From Sphingomonas sp. (GTDB lineage: Bacteria; Pseudomonadota; Alphaproteobacteria; Sphingomonadales; Sphingomonadaceae): 64,000 bases of DNA. Position 1 is the first letter of the stretch, and each line of letters opens with the position of its first letter. The notes below the pieces were generated by a model. It saw only the letters and a program-made list of their open reading frames with translations, was not told the origin of the DNA and did no database searches. Position numbers and translations under genes: made by a program. Of this stretch, positions 9,310 to 17,478 are shown piece after piece. The stretch lies in assembly GCF_017744835.1 (NCBI RefSeq), contig NZ_JAGIAM010000004.1:372001-436000 (forward strand), in the 5' to 3' direction.

Positions 9310-9896
9310 CAACGCGCCCTCAGCGCGCGGTCGAGATGTGCGATCGCCTTTGTCATATGCCACTCGACGCCTTTTATGCTGAGCCCGGTGCGTTTGGCGA
9401 TATCAGCGTAGCTTTGGCCGTCGAGCCGATGGGCAAGGAAAATCGCGCGCGTCTTGGGACGCAGGCGCATCAGCGCATTCTGCAGCCGGTTGAGCTCGTC
9501 GCGTGCCTCGGTCGCAGCAACGAGATCGGCACCGACGAGCGGTACCTCTTCGGCGGGGACATGGTGCGCGAGTGAGCGTTGCAGCGCGGCGCGGGCGCGG
9601 TTCCGCAGCAGGTTGGTGGCGATCTGGCTCAAATAGGCCTCCGGCTTGCGGATCGGGCTCGCACGCGTCGCATCGGCCTTGGCGAGCCGGGCAAAGCTTT
9701 CCTGGACGAGATCATGGGCATCCTGGCGGTCGGTCCTCCTCGCAAAGAAGCGGAAAAGCCGCGGCGCCTGCGCATGGTAGAGGTCGGCAAGCACCAGTCG
9801 CTCGGACGCTCGGACCCGGTCGTCAGGCGGCAGCGGATCGCCTTCGTGCAGCCGCGCTACCATGAGCGCGTCGAGCGTGTCGCCGTTCACCCGCAT
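9309..9896 (-). CDS. ECF RNA polymerase sigma factor (FecI-like)
   Basis: A 195-residue sigma-70-family factor. Region 2 is visible as RQDAHDLVQESFARL (about 57-71) and region 4 as a helix-turn-helix, SYADIAKRTGLSIKGVEWHM (about 161-180). Both match FecI-type factors, which recruit polymerase to the receptor operon when released by FecR. The ATG at 9896 is preceded by GGGAG about six bases upstream; longer versions start in low-complexity sequence and are rejected. It heads the minus-strand block sigma-fecR-receptor-isopeptidase, so this cell-surface signalling set probably controls its own transcription and perhaps the lasso genes. Expected target promoters were not identified. Confidence 0.88.
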   Translation of the reverse strand: MRVNGDTLDALMVARLHEGDPLPPDDRVRASERLVLADLYHAQAPRLFRFFARRTDRQDAHDLVQESFARLAKADATRASPIRKPEAYLSQIATNLLRNRARAALQRSLAHHVPAEEVPLVGADLVAATEARDELNRLQNALMRLRPKTRAIFLAHRLDGQSYADIAKRTGLSIKGVEWHMTKAIAHLDRALRAR

Positions 9897-10354
9897 CGCG
9901 CGCTCCCGCCTTGCTGCGGACGCTGCGCGGCATATCCGGCAATTGCGTGTTCTTCTCCCGTCATCGGCCCGCCTGCTCCTTCGCGAGACGATGCCGGCGC
10001 GAGCCGGGTGTTGAGAACATGCTTGAGCCATGCGCCGACGCCTTTGGCCGTAATCGGCTTGGACATGCGCGTCGGCCACCCGGCCGCTCGAAAGCGGGGT
10101 CGTCCATCCCAAGCGAGGTTCTCACGCCTCGACGCCGACTTCTTCAGCGCACGAAAAGACTAACGCGCTGAAACGCGGAAACAAGCCCTCGCGCAATGAA
10201 GGACATGGCGAAGCGACTGAGCGGGCAGTCCCCACTCGGAACTTATCATTTCCGTAGTCGCGCAAAATGACGTCTTGACCGGGGATGTGCGTAACGGCCG
10301 GGTGCGACGCGTACTAGACCTTCTGTTAATCTGATCCATGACAAACCGGCACCC
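9897..10354. other. Intergenic region between divergent sigma-factor and nuclease genes
   Basis: About 460 bases with no open frame that looks like a protein. It must hold the promoter of the minus-strand FecI block and that of the plus-strand nuclease gene. I could not identify convincing -35/-10 boxes or an ECF promoter by eye. Confidence 0.5.
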
Positions 10355-10819
10355 ATGAGCAGGCTCTTCCCTACCCTCATGATCCTGGCCGGCGCCGCGT
10401 TGGCAGGCGCCACCGTCGGCGTCGCGCCGGGTTTTGCGCCCCGCCAACCGGCCGCGGCCGCCACCGACGCCGAACCGCTCGCCGACTGCCGCGTCGTCGA
10501 CGGCGACACCTTGCGCTGCGATCGCGAGCGCATCCGCCTGCTTGGCATCGATGCCCCGGAAGTGGCCGGCCATTGTCGGCCCGGCCGCAACTGCGTACCC
10601 GGCGATCCCGTCGCCTCGACCGACAGCCTGGCGGCTGCGCTGACCCCGCCACTTACCATCGAGCGTGTCGGCACCGACCGCTACGGCCGCACGCTTGGAT
10701 TGGTGGCAGGCCGAGGCGGCGATCTCTCCTGCTGGCAACTCGATCACGGCCAAGCCGTCTATGTGTCGCGCTGGGACAATGATGGCCGACTTGCCGCCAT
10801 CTGCCCTGCTGCCCGCTGA
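10355..10819 (+). CDS. Secreted/anchored thermonuclease-family protein (SNase-like)
   Basis: A 154-residue protein with an N-terminal hydrophobic signal or anchor (residues 1-24) followed by a compact staphylococcal-nuclease fold. Recognisable motifs are VVDGDTLRC (47-55), IRLLGIDAPE (60-69) and DRYGRTLG (108-115). The positions equivalent to the catalytic Asp, Arg, Glu and Arg of the family appear present (Asp49 or Asp51, Arg61, Glu69, Arg112). It may therefore be an active periplasmic or surface nuclease. No clear ribosome binding site precedes the ATG; an overlapping upstream ATG at 10338 runs into a stop after six codons. It is followed 43 bases later by two very short genes on the same strand. 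Confidence 0.8.
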   Translation: MSRLFPTLMILAGAALAGATVGVAPGFAPRQPAAAATDAEPLADCRVVDGDTLRCDRERIRLLGIDAPEVAGHCRPGRNCVPGDPVASTDSLAAALTPPLTIERVGTDRYGRTLGLVAGRGGDLSCWQLDHGQAVYVSRWDNDGRLAAICPAAR

Positions 10820-10862
10820 AAGGCGCTGGGCGGTCGCCGTTACCTGCGCTAGCTCGAAGACG

Positions 10863-11060
10863 ATGGTCGACGAGCGCGAGATCTGGGCCTGCGCCAATCT
10901 GCTGCTGCGCCAGCACGGCGACGACGCCTGGTTTGTTGCCTCGCAGCGTGCCGACGAACTGCTGGCGCAGGGAGATATGAACGGGCACCGCGCATTCGTG
11001 CGCATCCTCGCGCGCATCCGCGAACTCGAGGCCGAGACTCCTTCCGGGCGCGTCCACTGA
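10863..11060 (+). CDS. Small sphingomonad protein (DUF6961-like)
   Basis: A 65-residue protein starting MVDEREIWACANLLLRQHG. This opening, with acidic residues, an I/L-W-A-C core and L-R-Q-H-G, resembles a small protein family common in Sphingomonadales that I know as DUF6961; no function is assigned. The ATG at 10863 was chosen because the similarity begins there; the open frame runs upstream into the nuclease gene. The stop at 11060 is one base before the next ATG, so it is co-translated with the following gene. Confidence 0.65.
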   Translation: MVDEREIWACANLLLRQHGDDAWFVASQRADELLAQGDMNGHRAFVRILARIRELEAETPSGRVH

Positions 11061-11061
11061 C

Positions 11062-11274
11062 ATGCCGAGAGGCACACGCCACCGGCTTACCGGCCTGCTG
11101 CTCATGTCCGCGCGCGGGCCCGTGCTGCAGATGGACGATGGCGGGATCTACGCGCTCGACCTGGATCGCGCCGCGACCGATCTGGTTGGGCAGCGCGTGA
11201 CAGTCGAGGGCGTGCGCTCCCGGTTTGACCGAATCGACGTGGAGTGGCTCGGGCCGGCCGATCGTCGCTCCTAG
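11062..11274 (+). CDS. Small OB-like protein (DUF5818-like)
   Basis: A 70-residue protein beginning MPRGTRHRLTGLLL, with QMDDGGIYALDLD, VGQRVTVEGVR and DVEWLG. This pattern matches a short sphingomonad family I recall as DUF5818: a G/L-rich first strand, a D-D-G-G-x-W/Y-x-L-D core and a VTVEG strand suggest a small beta-barrel of OB type. One base separates it from the preceding small gene, so they form a pair. Its function is unknown. The sequence downstream to 11522 shows nothing I can support. Confidence 0.65.
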   Translation: MPRGTRHRLTGLLLMSARGPVLQMDDGGIYALDLDRAATDLVGQRVTVEGVRSRFDRIDVEWLGPADRRS

Positions 11275-11522
11275 GCCACTGTTGCGGGCGCGAGGCGTCG
11301 GAGGTGGGGCTTTCACAGGCGACGATCTATTTTCCTTCAGATCGACGCGCATGCAGCGCAACGCGATTGGCTCGCGAGCAAGGTACCGGCCTTCCTCAAA
11401 GGACCGTTCAGAAAACGCGATCGAGAAGGAGACCAGAACATTAGCGATGCGTAGCGGGTGCCCCGCACCATCGGAGCTCGGAGTTGAGCGTGAGAGGCTG
11501 GCGCGCTTTGCGCGGTGCCAAG

Positions 11523-11675
11523 CTATTCGAGCGTCCGGAAGCGGATCGCGGTACCCCCGCCCGGCGCAAGGTGGAGGGCAAGCACGTCCGCACTCGTCAC
11601 AATCCGCTTCTCGATCGTATAGCTGATCGGATTGGTGCGAAAGTTGGCGCCCGGCCCATCGCGGTAGATCAGGCC
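11523..11675 (-). pseudogene. Fragment resembling the C-terminus of a GH97 glycosidase
   Basis: Reading the minus strand between a TGA at 11676-11678 and a TAG at 11523-11525 gives 50 codons with no usable start. The peptide contains IYRDGPGANFRTNPISY, then IEKRIVTSADVL and a final LAPGGGTAIRF. The order Y-R-D-G, then T-N-P-x-x-Y, then L-x-x-G-G-G is how the C-terminal beta-sandwich of GH97 alpha-glucosidases/alpha-galactosidases ends. No other part of a GH97 gene is recognisable beside it, so this is a gene tail left after a deletion or insertion. No long open frame covers it; I found it by translating the gap. Confidence 0.5.
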
Positions 11676-11751
11676 TCAGTGTATCGAATTGGAGCGCGGC
11701 CGCTTAACCGCTCGATTGCGGTCGCCCTACTTCTCGCCATAGCATGAATAT

Positions 11752-12069
11752 ATGCAAGGATACGGGAACACTGAGCGGCTCACCGAAATAATCGATACTC
11801 TGATCGAGGGGCATGCCCTGCTTGCTTCAACGATTTATATCGAATTGATCAACCTCGGTATCTTGAAGCCCGACGTGGCCGCGCAACGATTGCATGCCTT
11901 GAGTGATCTCGCCGGCAGTCCTCTGCATCGGCATCCCGCGGTCGCGAAAGCGATGGCTGAGCGAATTCGCGACTATGCCGACGGTATTGCCGAGGCGCCC
12001 CCATTGGCGCTCGCGCCGAAGTCAGGAACGATCTTTCGCGTCATAGACGGCGGATTGGTCTCGAAATAG
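11752..12069 (+). CDS. Hypothetical protein, 105 residues
   Basis: A small soluble helical protein (LTEIIDTLIEGHALLASTIY) with no signal peptide or membrane segment; it ends IFRVIDGGLVSK. I do not recognise a family. The upstream sequence is AT-richer than most of the window and the frame has sensible composition, so it is probably a real gene. It converges with the winged-helix regulator gene, the two stops lying next to each other at 12069/12070. Confidence 0.55.
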   Translation: MQGYGNTERLTEIIDTLIEGHALLASTIYIELINLGILKPDVAAQRLHALSDLAGSPLHRHPAVAKAMAERIRDYADGIAEAPPLALAPKSGTIFRVIDGGLVSK

Positions 12070-12651
12070 CTACGCTCGGTGGCGCTTGGGATCGTTGCTT
12101 GCTCCCGGCAGCTTACGGCAGAGGTCCTGATCAAGCGACCATCCCTTGCCCCTGCTGGAATGGATGAGGTCGCGGCCGTCGCCGGCGAGCTTCAGCTTCT
12201 GACGAAGCTTCGACATGAAGACATCAATGGTGCCACTGGCCGCTTTCGTCTTGCCGGCATACAGCCGGTTATGGATCGTCATGCGGTCAACCGTGTCAGG
12301 GGTCGCGCTCCATAACAGATCGAGGATCTGTTTCTCCGATTCAGTCAGGGCGAGCTGCCGGCGGCCGATACGATATTGTCCGTCGTCGCACCGGACGAGA
12401 AGGCTCAGGAAGCCGTTCGCCTGCCCGGCCGCAGACGCTTCCGAGCCGAGTGCCGCCAGGACCATCTTCACCAGTTCGTCGCGCTGGGACGCAAGCGCAC
12501 TGCCATTATTTTCTACGGACCCGGCGTCGGAGCGGACAGCGGAAATCGCCTGTTGGACCAGGGAGAGGCTCTCCTCAACGAGTTGTCGGGACTCCAGGAG
12601 CCTTTCCTCGCATTGCGCGAGCAGCGTTTGAAGCGGATCCTTATTCAACAT
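12070..12651 (-). CDS. Winged-helix (OmpR/PhoB-type) regulator without receiver domain
   Basis: A 193-residue protein. Residues 1-50 are a predicted coiled-coil (LLAQCEERLLESRQLVEESL) in place of a phospho-receiver domain. From about residue 92 there is a Trans_reg_C winged helix: LALTESEKQILDLLW, then DVFMSKLRQKLK as recognition helix region, and IHSSRGKGWSL as the wing. It lacks the Asp/Lys phosphorylation site of a response regulator, so control must come through oligomerisation or a partner protein. It lies directly downstream, on the same strand, of the chaperone-usher pilus operon, which makes it a candidate regulator of that operon; this is inference from position. Confidence 0.75.
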   Translation of the reverse strand: MLNKDPLQTLLAQCEERLLESRQLVEESLSLVQQAISAVRSDAGSVENNGSALASQRDELVKMVLAALGSEASAAGQANGFLSLLVRCDDGQYRIGRRQLALTESEKQILDLLWSATPDTVDRMTIHNRLYAGKTKAASGTIDVFMSKLRQKLKLAGDGRDLIHSSRGKGWSLDQDLCRKLPGASNDPKRHRA

Positions 12652-13028
12652 TTCCCACTCTGCAGCGTCGTCCCCTCGTCTGCATCACCGAAGTTTCCTG
12701 CCAAGGTGTTAACAACGAAGCCGGACGCTCCGGGAAAACGCAGCATCCGGTGGCCGGTGGCAACCTTAATAAGATGAAACACGCTTATTCAGCGTCCAGT
12801 TCCGCGCGCCCGACGAATTCGTCACTTTGATCCTTCGCCGGCGTTACTGCCGAGACCGATTGCGGGCGCGGTCAACACCCTGCGCATCGGGGATTCGCCT
12901 CGCCACGCCCATCGCGGCAGTGGCGCGTGGCTCGGCGACACTGGAGAGCATGATCACCAGTCTGGGTCACGCTTTTGATCGCGGCCGGTCCCTCACCGGC
13001 GCGCGAAATGTCGGTTCAGCCTGCCGCA
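12652..13028. other. Intergenic region between regulator and pilus operon end
   Basis: About 375 bases. No coding frame with recognisable similarity. It presumably holds the end of the pilus transcript and the promoter of the winged-helix regulator. No clear terminator hairpin with a T-run was found. Confidence 0.45.
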
Positions 13029-13949
13029 TCACCGCGGAGCGATGGAAACCGTGATCAAGTCCGAATACAGGCCTGCGCGCTTGCCTGCGACGCTACCGAT
13101 TGCGAAGCGCATCGGCAGGGCGTCGGTCGTCGGGGTAGCTCCTGCGGAGGTGTAGCTAGCAGGAGAGGTCAGCGAAAGCGTCTCCTCGCCCACCATGAGC
13201 TGATAGGGTATGCTCCAGCCAGCATCGGCCATTTTGAGCGTGCCATTGTTCTTAGACACAAAGTTGAGGCTGTATGCCCGGGTGCTGGCAACGCGGAGCT
13301 GCAGCGGCACGGCTGCGACGCCTTCGCTTAGTTCGCCCAAGTCGACAAGGGCCTGCCCGCCGCTGCGCCGATACTGACCGGAAAGTCCCAGCACCGCCGA
13401 GGGCAACACATTAACGCCCAGAACCAGCGAGCGCGAGGCGAGCAGATCGCCCCGCCCCTGTTGTTCGGCCACGAGTGTCACATGTTGGCTGTAGAGCCCG
13501 TCACCGATCAGGCCATCCTCATCGACCGAGAACTGAAAGCGGACGACCTGCTGCGTGTGCGGCTGCACCACGACCGGGCGCTGTGTCGCGCGCCCGAGCG
13601 TCCGCCCCGAGGTCGGCGTCGCATTGCTGTTCGAGAACTCGTCGAGCAACGTGTAGGCGACTCGGCCTACGTGCCCGTCGCGCGCGAGCCCGAAGGCCTC
13701 ATGATCGATCGTGAAGACGGGATCGAAGGTGCAGGCCGCGCCACCTTCATTGTTGAAGATCACGTCGTAGGTCGCGATCGGCGGGTTCGAGGCGAAGGGA
13801 TCATAGCCCTGGATGATCCAGTTGCTGGCGCTCGCGTCGATACGCAGCGCACAATCGGCGCGCGCAATCGATTGCGGCTGCGCCCAAGCCATTGGCGTCG
13901 ACGACAGCGCCGCAGCGGCTGCCAGGGAGGCGGAGATCAGAATTTTCAT
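13029..13949 (-). CDS. Fimbrial tip/spore-coat-U-like subunit
   Basis: A 306-residue secreted protein (signal peptide ending near AWAQ). It has paired cysteines (ADCAL and AACTFD) and ends in a beta-strand-like RAGLYSDLITVSIAPR. A C-terminal alternating hydrophobic tail of the form G-x-Y-x-D-x-x-x-V-x-I is typical of spore-coat-U/Csu-type pilins and adhesins assembled by the chaperone-usher route. It is the last gene of the operon pilin-chaperone-usher-this gene, the usual place for the tip adhesin. The ATG at 13949 follows GAGGTG; an upstream in-frame GTG at 13955 overlaps that binding site and is less likely. Confidence 0.75.
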   Translation of the reverse strand: MKILISASLAAAAALSSTPMAWAQPQSIARADCALRIDASASNWIIQGYDPFASNPPIATYDVIFNNEGGAACTFDPVFTIDHEAFGLARDGHVGRVAYTLLDEFSNSNATPTSGRTLGRATQRPVVVQPHTQQVVRFQFSVDEDGLIGDGLYSQHVTLVAEQQGRGDLLASRSLVLGVNVLPSAVLGLSGQYRRSGGQALVDLGELSEGVAAVPLQLRVASTRAYSLNFVSKNNGTLKMADAGWSIPYQLMVGEETLSLTSPASYTSAGATPTTDALPMRFAIGSVAGKRAGLYSDLITVSIAPR

Positions 13950-13956
13950 AGTCACC

Positions 13957-16560
13957 TCAATTCGAGGGCCTCAATATCATGGTCTTCAGATCAACGAGGC
14001 CCGTCGTGTCCGCCGGCACCCGGAAATTGAAACCCGTGTTTCCTGCGCCGACTTCGACGCGATACTCGGTCGCCGGCCGCAGGTTCTGGATTGCGAAACG
14101 CCCCACCGAATTGGTGAAAAAGGGTAGCGGTTCCTTGTCCTTGCCGTCCTTGGCAATGACGCGTCCGCCGACGAGTGCGACTGGTTTGCCATCTGCGAAG
14201 GTCAGCACGCCAGCGGCGCTCGCAAAGGCGTCGGTTCCGATCTTGAGCTTGTAGCCGCTGTGATATGCCGGGTTCACCCGAACCGTGCCGGCACCGATGT
14301 CGTATCCTGGAGGCGGGTTCTCGACGTCGTATTGGATTGGCTGGTTGACGTAGCTGTTCAGATAGCCGTTAACCGCAGCGCCGAAGGTGCCGCTCTTGCT
14401 CATATAGTCGTTGTTGACCAGCGACTGCCCGGCGACCACTTCATGACCTTTCAGGTTGCTGTGTGGATAGAGCAGTGCAAAGCTGTCGTTGATGCGCCGC
14501 CCGACGCCGACCACGCCGTCAGCGAAGGCAATCGACGTGCCGACGCGCAGCGAGGTGATGTTGGTTCGGCCGAACCCGTCCAAATTGGGGCCGTAGCTGG
14601 CCTGGCTCAAAGTCGCATCGAACCGGTTGGAGAGATAGTCGGCATAGGCCTGTACCCCAACACCGCTTTCATCGCGGGTCGCGGTCGCTCCGTACCCCAG
14701 GCTGCCGATCCCGTTCGACGAGGAATGCAGATAAGACAGCGAGCTGGTGTCGGTGCCGGTGTCGTGTCGCGCTTCCAGGCGATCGCGGTAACTCGGCTGG
14801 AACACGAGTGAAATGTTGAAGCCGAGGCCTTTTCCTCGCGCCAGCTTGGTGTCGAAATGGGAATATTCCACGCCGGCCCGTACGCTGAAGCTGCGGCCGA
14901 TATAATAATGGCCGAAAGCGCCAATCCTGTAGCTGTCGTTGCTGTCGCGGCTCTTCAGATAGTTGCCGCTCATCAATAGCGAGAGCTGCTGGCTGATCTG
15001 GCGTGTATATTGACCGGCGATCGAGAGCGCGCTGGTATTGTCCGGGTCCGGCGAGGAAAGGAAAGCATAGCGGCGCGACAGATAATCTGCGCGGATGCTT
15101 GCCGAATCGACCAATCCACCCCGGTCGATCATCTGATCGAAGCCGAAGCCGGCGGAGAACCCTGAGCCGGCTTCGCGCGAATGACTGAAGCCGCCATCGA
15201 GCAGCAGCCGCGATCCACCGTGGAGCACGAACTGCGTCTGCCCCGTCAGCGTCTGGACGCGCGCGCTCGCCTGCAGGCCTATGCCGATCGCCGGCGCATC
15301 AACGAAAGCCTTGCGGTAGAAACCGGAGAAGGCGACCGGACCGTCATAAAGCGGCGACCGACCGAAGTTGGCGCTCGTCGGGCCAATATATGCGGCATAT
15401 TCATAATCCCCGGGCACCAGGTCGATCGGGTCCAGGTACTGACTGTACGCCATTGATTGCACAGCGCCCGAATTGTCGCGGATTTCGATCTGGACGTCGT
15501 TGCTGCCTGCGAGCAACGGCAGCGAGCTGAAATCATACGAGCCGGCATCGAGACGCATCTCGCGATACAGCACGCCGTTGCGCAGGATTCGTACGCTGGC
15601 GTCGCGCTGGAGGACGAGCTGGCGGTTGCCCTGCAGCACCGACGCACGATAGGGATCGAAGCGCTGCCGCTGACGGCTGACCCCCACACCGCCGATCTGC
15701 ACATAGCCCTGCTGCCCCCGTACTTCGGGATTGAGGTCGCCCACATACCAGCGCCGATAGTCGGCCGGCTCGTCATAGACGAGGCGGGCATAGCTGCGAT
15801 CGAAGCGATAGGCCCGATCCTGCGCACCCCGGCTTCGGAACTGCCCGTCCCCTTCAAGGACCATCCCGCCATATCGGATTGCGGCGTTGAGCGCGACCGT
15901 GGGCGGCTCATCGAAATCTCCGCGCCAATCGCGGGAGTAGAAGCCGTTGATGTTGAGGAAGGCAGCGAGGTCGGCAGGCGCCAGGTCTATCGTTGCGTCG
16001 CCGGGGTTCGGCCGCGCGAATATCTGCTCGAGAGCACGCTTCGACGGATCGATCGTCAGCACGACGACCGCAAGACTGCTCGGATCATATTCGAACGAGA
16101 TTCCTTGCGGTTTCAAATCGTCCGATTCCAGCCGGTCCTTGCCCGGTGCGGCGTTCATCAGCTGATCGCGGGCTTCAGGATTGAGCAGCGGAGCGATCAG
16201 CGCCTCGAACGGCTTACGCTCCACGAGCAGGCGATCGTCGAACGTGAGCCGCACCGCCATCTCACCCAGCGGCCGCTGCTTGAAGAGCAGCGGCACCGTC
16301 ATGTCGAGGTCGCGGTCATAGGGATTGATGTCCGGCCGGCCATATTTGCCGATCGGCACGCCCTGCGTCCCCTTCTGGCCGAGGGTGGGTAATTTATCGA
16401 CATCCGTCCCCCGGCCTGGAAGGGGCACCGGCACCGATTGCGGCGGCGGCGGAGACGGAGTGGGCTGCGACCGCGGCAGCGCGACGGAGACCTGCGCCAT
16501 CGCAGTGCCGCTCGTCAGGCAGAACCACGCAGTCGCGCCGAGCAGGCGGCTCCGGATCAT
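13957..16560 (-). CDS. Outer-membrane fimbrial usher
   Basis: An 867-residue protein with a signal peptide (about 1-22) and a proline-rich linker (PTPSPPPPQ). The region around 250-400 carries usher signatures, including GDLNPEVRGQQGY, RDASVRILRNGVL, SYDFSSLPLLAGSNDVQIEI and SQYLDPIDLVPGDYEYA, which match the PapC/CsuD middle and barrel regions. A C-terminal domain (FFTNSVGRFAIQNLRPATEY) resembles the carboxypeptidase-like plug domains of such ushers. It forms the pore that secretes and orders pilin subunits delivered by the chaperone. Its ATG overlaps the chaperone stop (ATGA), so the two are translated in a fixed ratio. Confidence 0.9.
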   Translation of the reverse strand: MIRSRLLGATAWFCLTSGTAMAQVSVALPRSQPTPSPPPPQSVPVPLPGRGTDVDKLPTLGQKGTQGVPIGKYGRPDINPYDRDLDMTVPLLFKQRPLGEMAVRLTFDDRLLVERKPFEALIAPLLNPEARDQLMNAAPGKDRLESDDLKPQGISFEYDPSSLAVVVLTIDPSKRALEQIFARPNPGDATIDLAPADLAAFLNINGFYSRDWRGDFDEPPTVALNAAIRYGGMVLEGDGQFRSRGAQDRAYRFDRSYARLVYDEPADYRRWYVGDLNPEVRGQQGYVQIGGVGVSRQRQRFDPYRASVLQGNRQLVLQRDASVRILRNGVLYREMRLDAGSYDFSSLPLLAGSNDVQIEIRDNSGAVQSMAYSQYLDPIDLVPGDYEYAAYIGPTSANFGRSPLYDGPVAFSGFYRKAFVDAPAIGIGLQASARVQTLTGQTQFVLHGGSRLLLDGGFSHSREAGSGFSAGFGFDQMIDRGGLVDSASIRADYLSRRYAFLSSPDPDNTSALSIAGQYTRQISQQLSLLMSGNYLKSRDSNDSYRIGAFGHYYIGRSFSVRAGVEYSHFDTKLARGKGLGFNISLVFQPSYRDRLEARHDTGTDTSSLSYLHSSSNGIGSLGYGATATRDESGVGVQAYADYLSNRFDATLSQASYGPNLDGFGRTNITSLRVGTSIAFADGVVGVGRRINDSFALLYPHSNLKGHEVVAGQSLVNNDYMSKSGTFGAAVNGYLNSYVNQPIQYDVENPPPGYDIGAGTVRVNPAYHSGYKLKIGTDAFASAAGVLTFADGKPVALVGGRVIAKDGKDKEPLPFFTNSVGRFAIQNLRPATEYRVEVGAGNTGFNFRVPADTTGLVDLKTMILRPSN

Positions 16561-17375
16561 TTCATGAACTTGACGGTGATCGGACCCGGCCCGAAGGTCC
16601 TGGCAAGCGGGAAGCGGAACACACGCCTGCCGCCCGCAGGCACGTAACCGCTGCCCACACCGCGACTCAGATCCTCCTCGGAAATCACGACCCTCGCCGG
16701 CTTACCTGCTGGGTCCTTGCCCTCGAGCACCCACTTCAGGGCCGCCATCATCGCATGGCGGCGTCCCGAGTTCTGCATCGTGATCTCGATGCCGGGCACC
16801 TTGGAGGGCAGAGGGTCGCCCGGTTTTGCAGTCGGAGCAGCGGGAGGCTGAAAATCGATCTGCTTGGCCGAAATGGCTCTCACATTTGGCTCGGCGTTGG
16901 GAGGCGCCACAACGACCAGGGCCTTCATGTGATAGACGACCTGGACCTGAGCGCTGGCTCCAGCGGCCGCGGAATCGGCGGGGATCGGAAGCTGGTTTAC
17001 CGACAGGTAATAGGCTTGCGAGACTGGTATGTCTCCGCCAACCCATTGCAGGCGGATCACCTGGCGCGCTCCCTGCGGCAACATTCCCTGAGGTGGGAAG
17101 ACGACAAAATCCGCATCGGCCGGAGTTTCGCTCGGCACGCCGTTTTCGTCGAAAGTGAGCCGCGATATGCGCGTCTCGAACGGCAATCGGCCCGCGTTGA
17201 GGTTCTGCACTTCGATGCGGGCGACGGCATCGCTGCCAACCGTGGCCATTTCTACGATCATTGGCGACACGCGCATCGCATAGACCGATGCCGCGCACAT
17301 GGTGGTCGCGGCCACGACGATGGCCGACCGCACCGCGATGCGATGGAAACTGCAGAACACTGGCGAGGCCCCCAC
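16557..17375 (-). CDS. Periplasmic pilus assembly chaperone (PapD-like)
   Basis: A 272-residue protein with a signal peptide (about 1-33) and two Ig-like domains. MRVSPMIVEMATVG, then NLNAGRLPFETRISRL, then VVFPPQGMLPQGARQVIRLQW show the PapD domain-1 layout: the F/P-P-x-G-x-x-x-x-G-x-x-Q-x-I-R-x-x-W signature places the F1-G1 region that donates a strand to subunits. The start is GTG at 17375, preceded by AGG at a workable distance; an out-of-frame ATG at 17380 overlaps it. A hairpin at 17423-17449 separates it from the upstream pilin gene. Confidence 0.85.
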   Translation of the reverse strand: MGASPVFCSFHRIAVRSAIVVAATTMCAASVYAMRVSPMIVEMATVGSDAVARIEVQNLNAGRLPFETRISRLTFDENGVPSETPADADFVVFPPQGMLPQGARQVIRLQWVGGDIPVSQAYYLSVNQLPIPADSAAAGASAQVQVVYHMKALVVVAPPNAEPNVRAISAKQIDFQPPAAPTAKPGDPLPSKVPGIEITMQNSGRRHAMMAALKWVLEGKDPAGKPARVVISEEDLSRGVGSGYVPAGGRRVFRFPLARTFGPGPITVKFMK

Positions 17376-17422
17376 CCCATTTACCTGCGCACGGATACGC
17401 GCGCATTCTTACTCAATATTTG

Positions 17423-17449
17423 AAGGGGGAGGATCGCCTCCTCCCCCTT
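17423..17449 (-). terminator. Intercistronic hairpin between pilin and chaperone genes
   Basis: Arms AAGGGGGAGGA (17423-17433) and TCCTCCCCCTT (17439-17449) pair perfectly over 11 bp with a five-base loop. It lies 30 bases past the pilin stop, inside the pilin-chaperone gap, on the operon's strand. The bases after it are not a clean T-run, so a partial terminator or an RNA-stabilising stem is more likely than a full stop, giving more pilin than chaperone/usher mRNA. Confidence 0.6.
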
Positions 17450-17478
17450 CTGTCAGCATTACTGCCGGAACATGCCGC

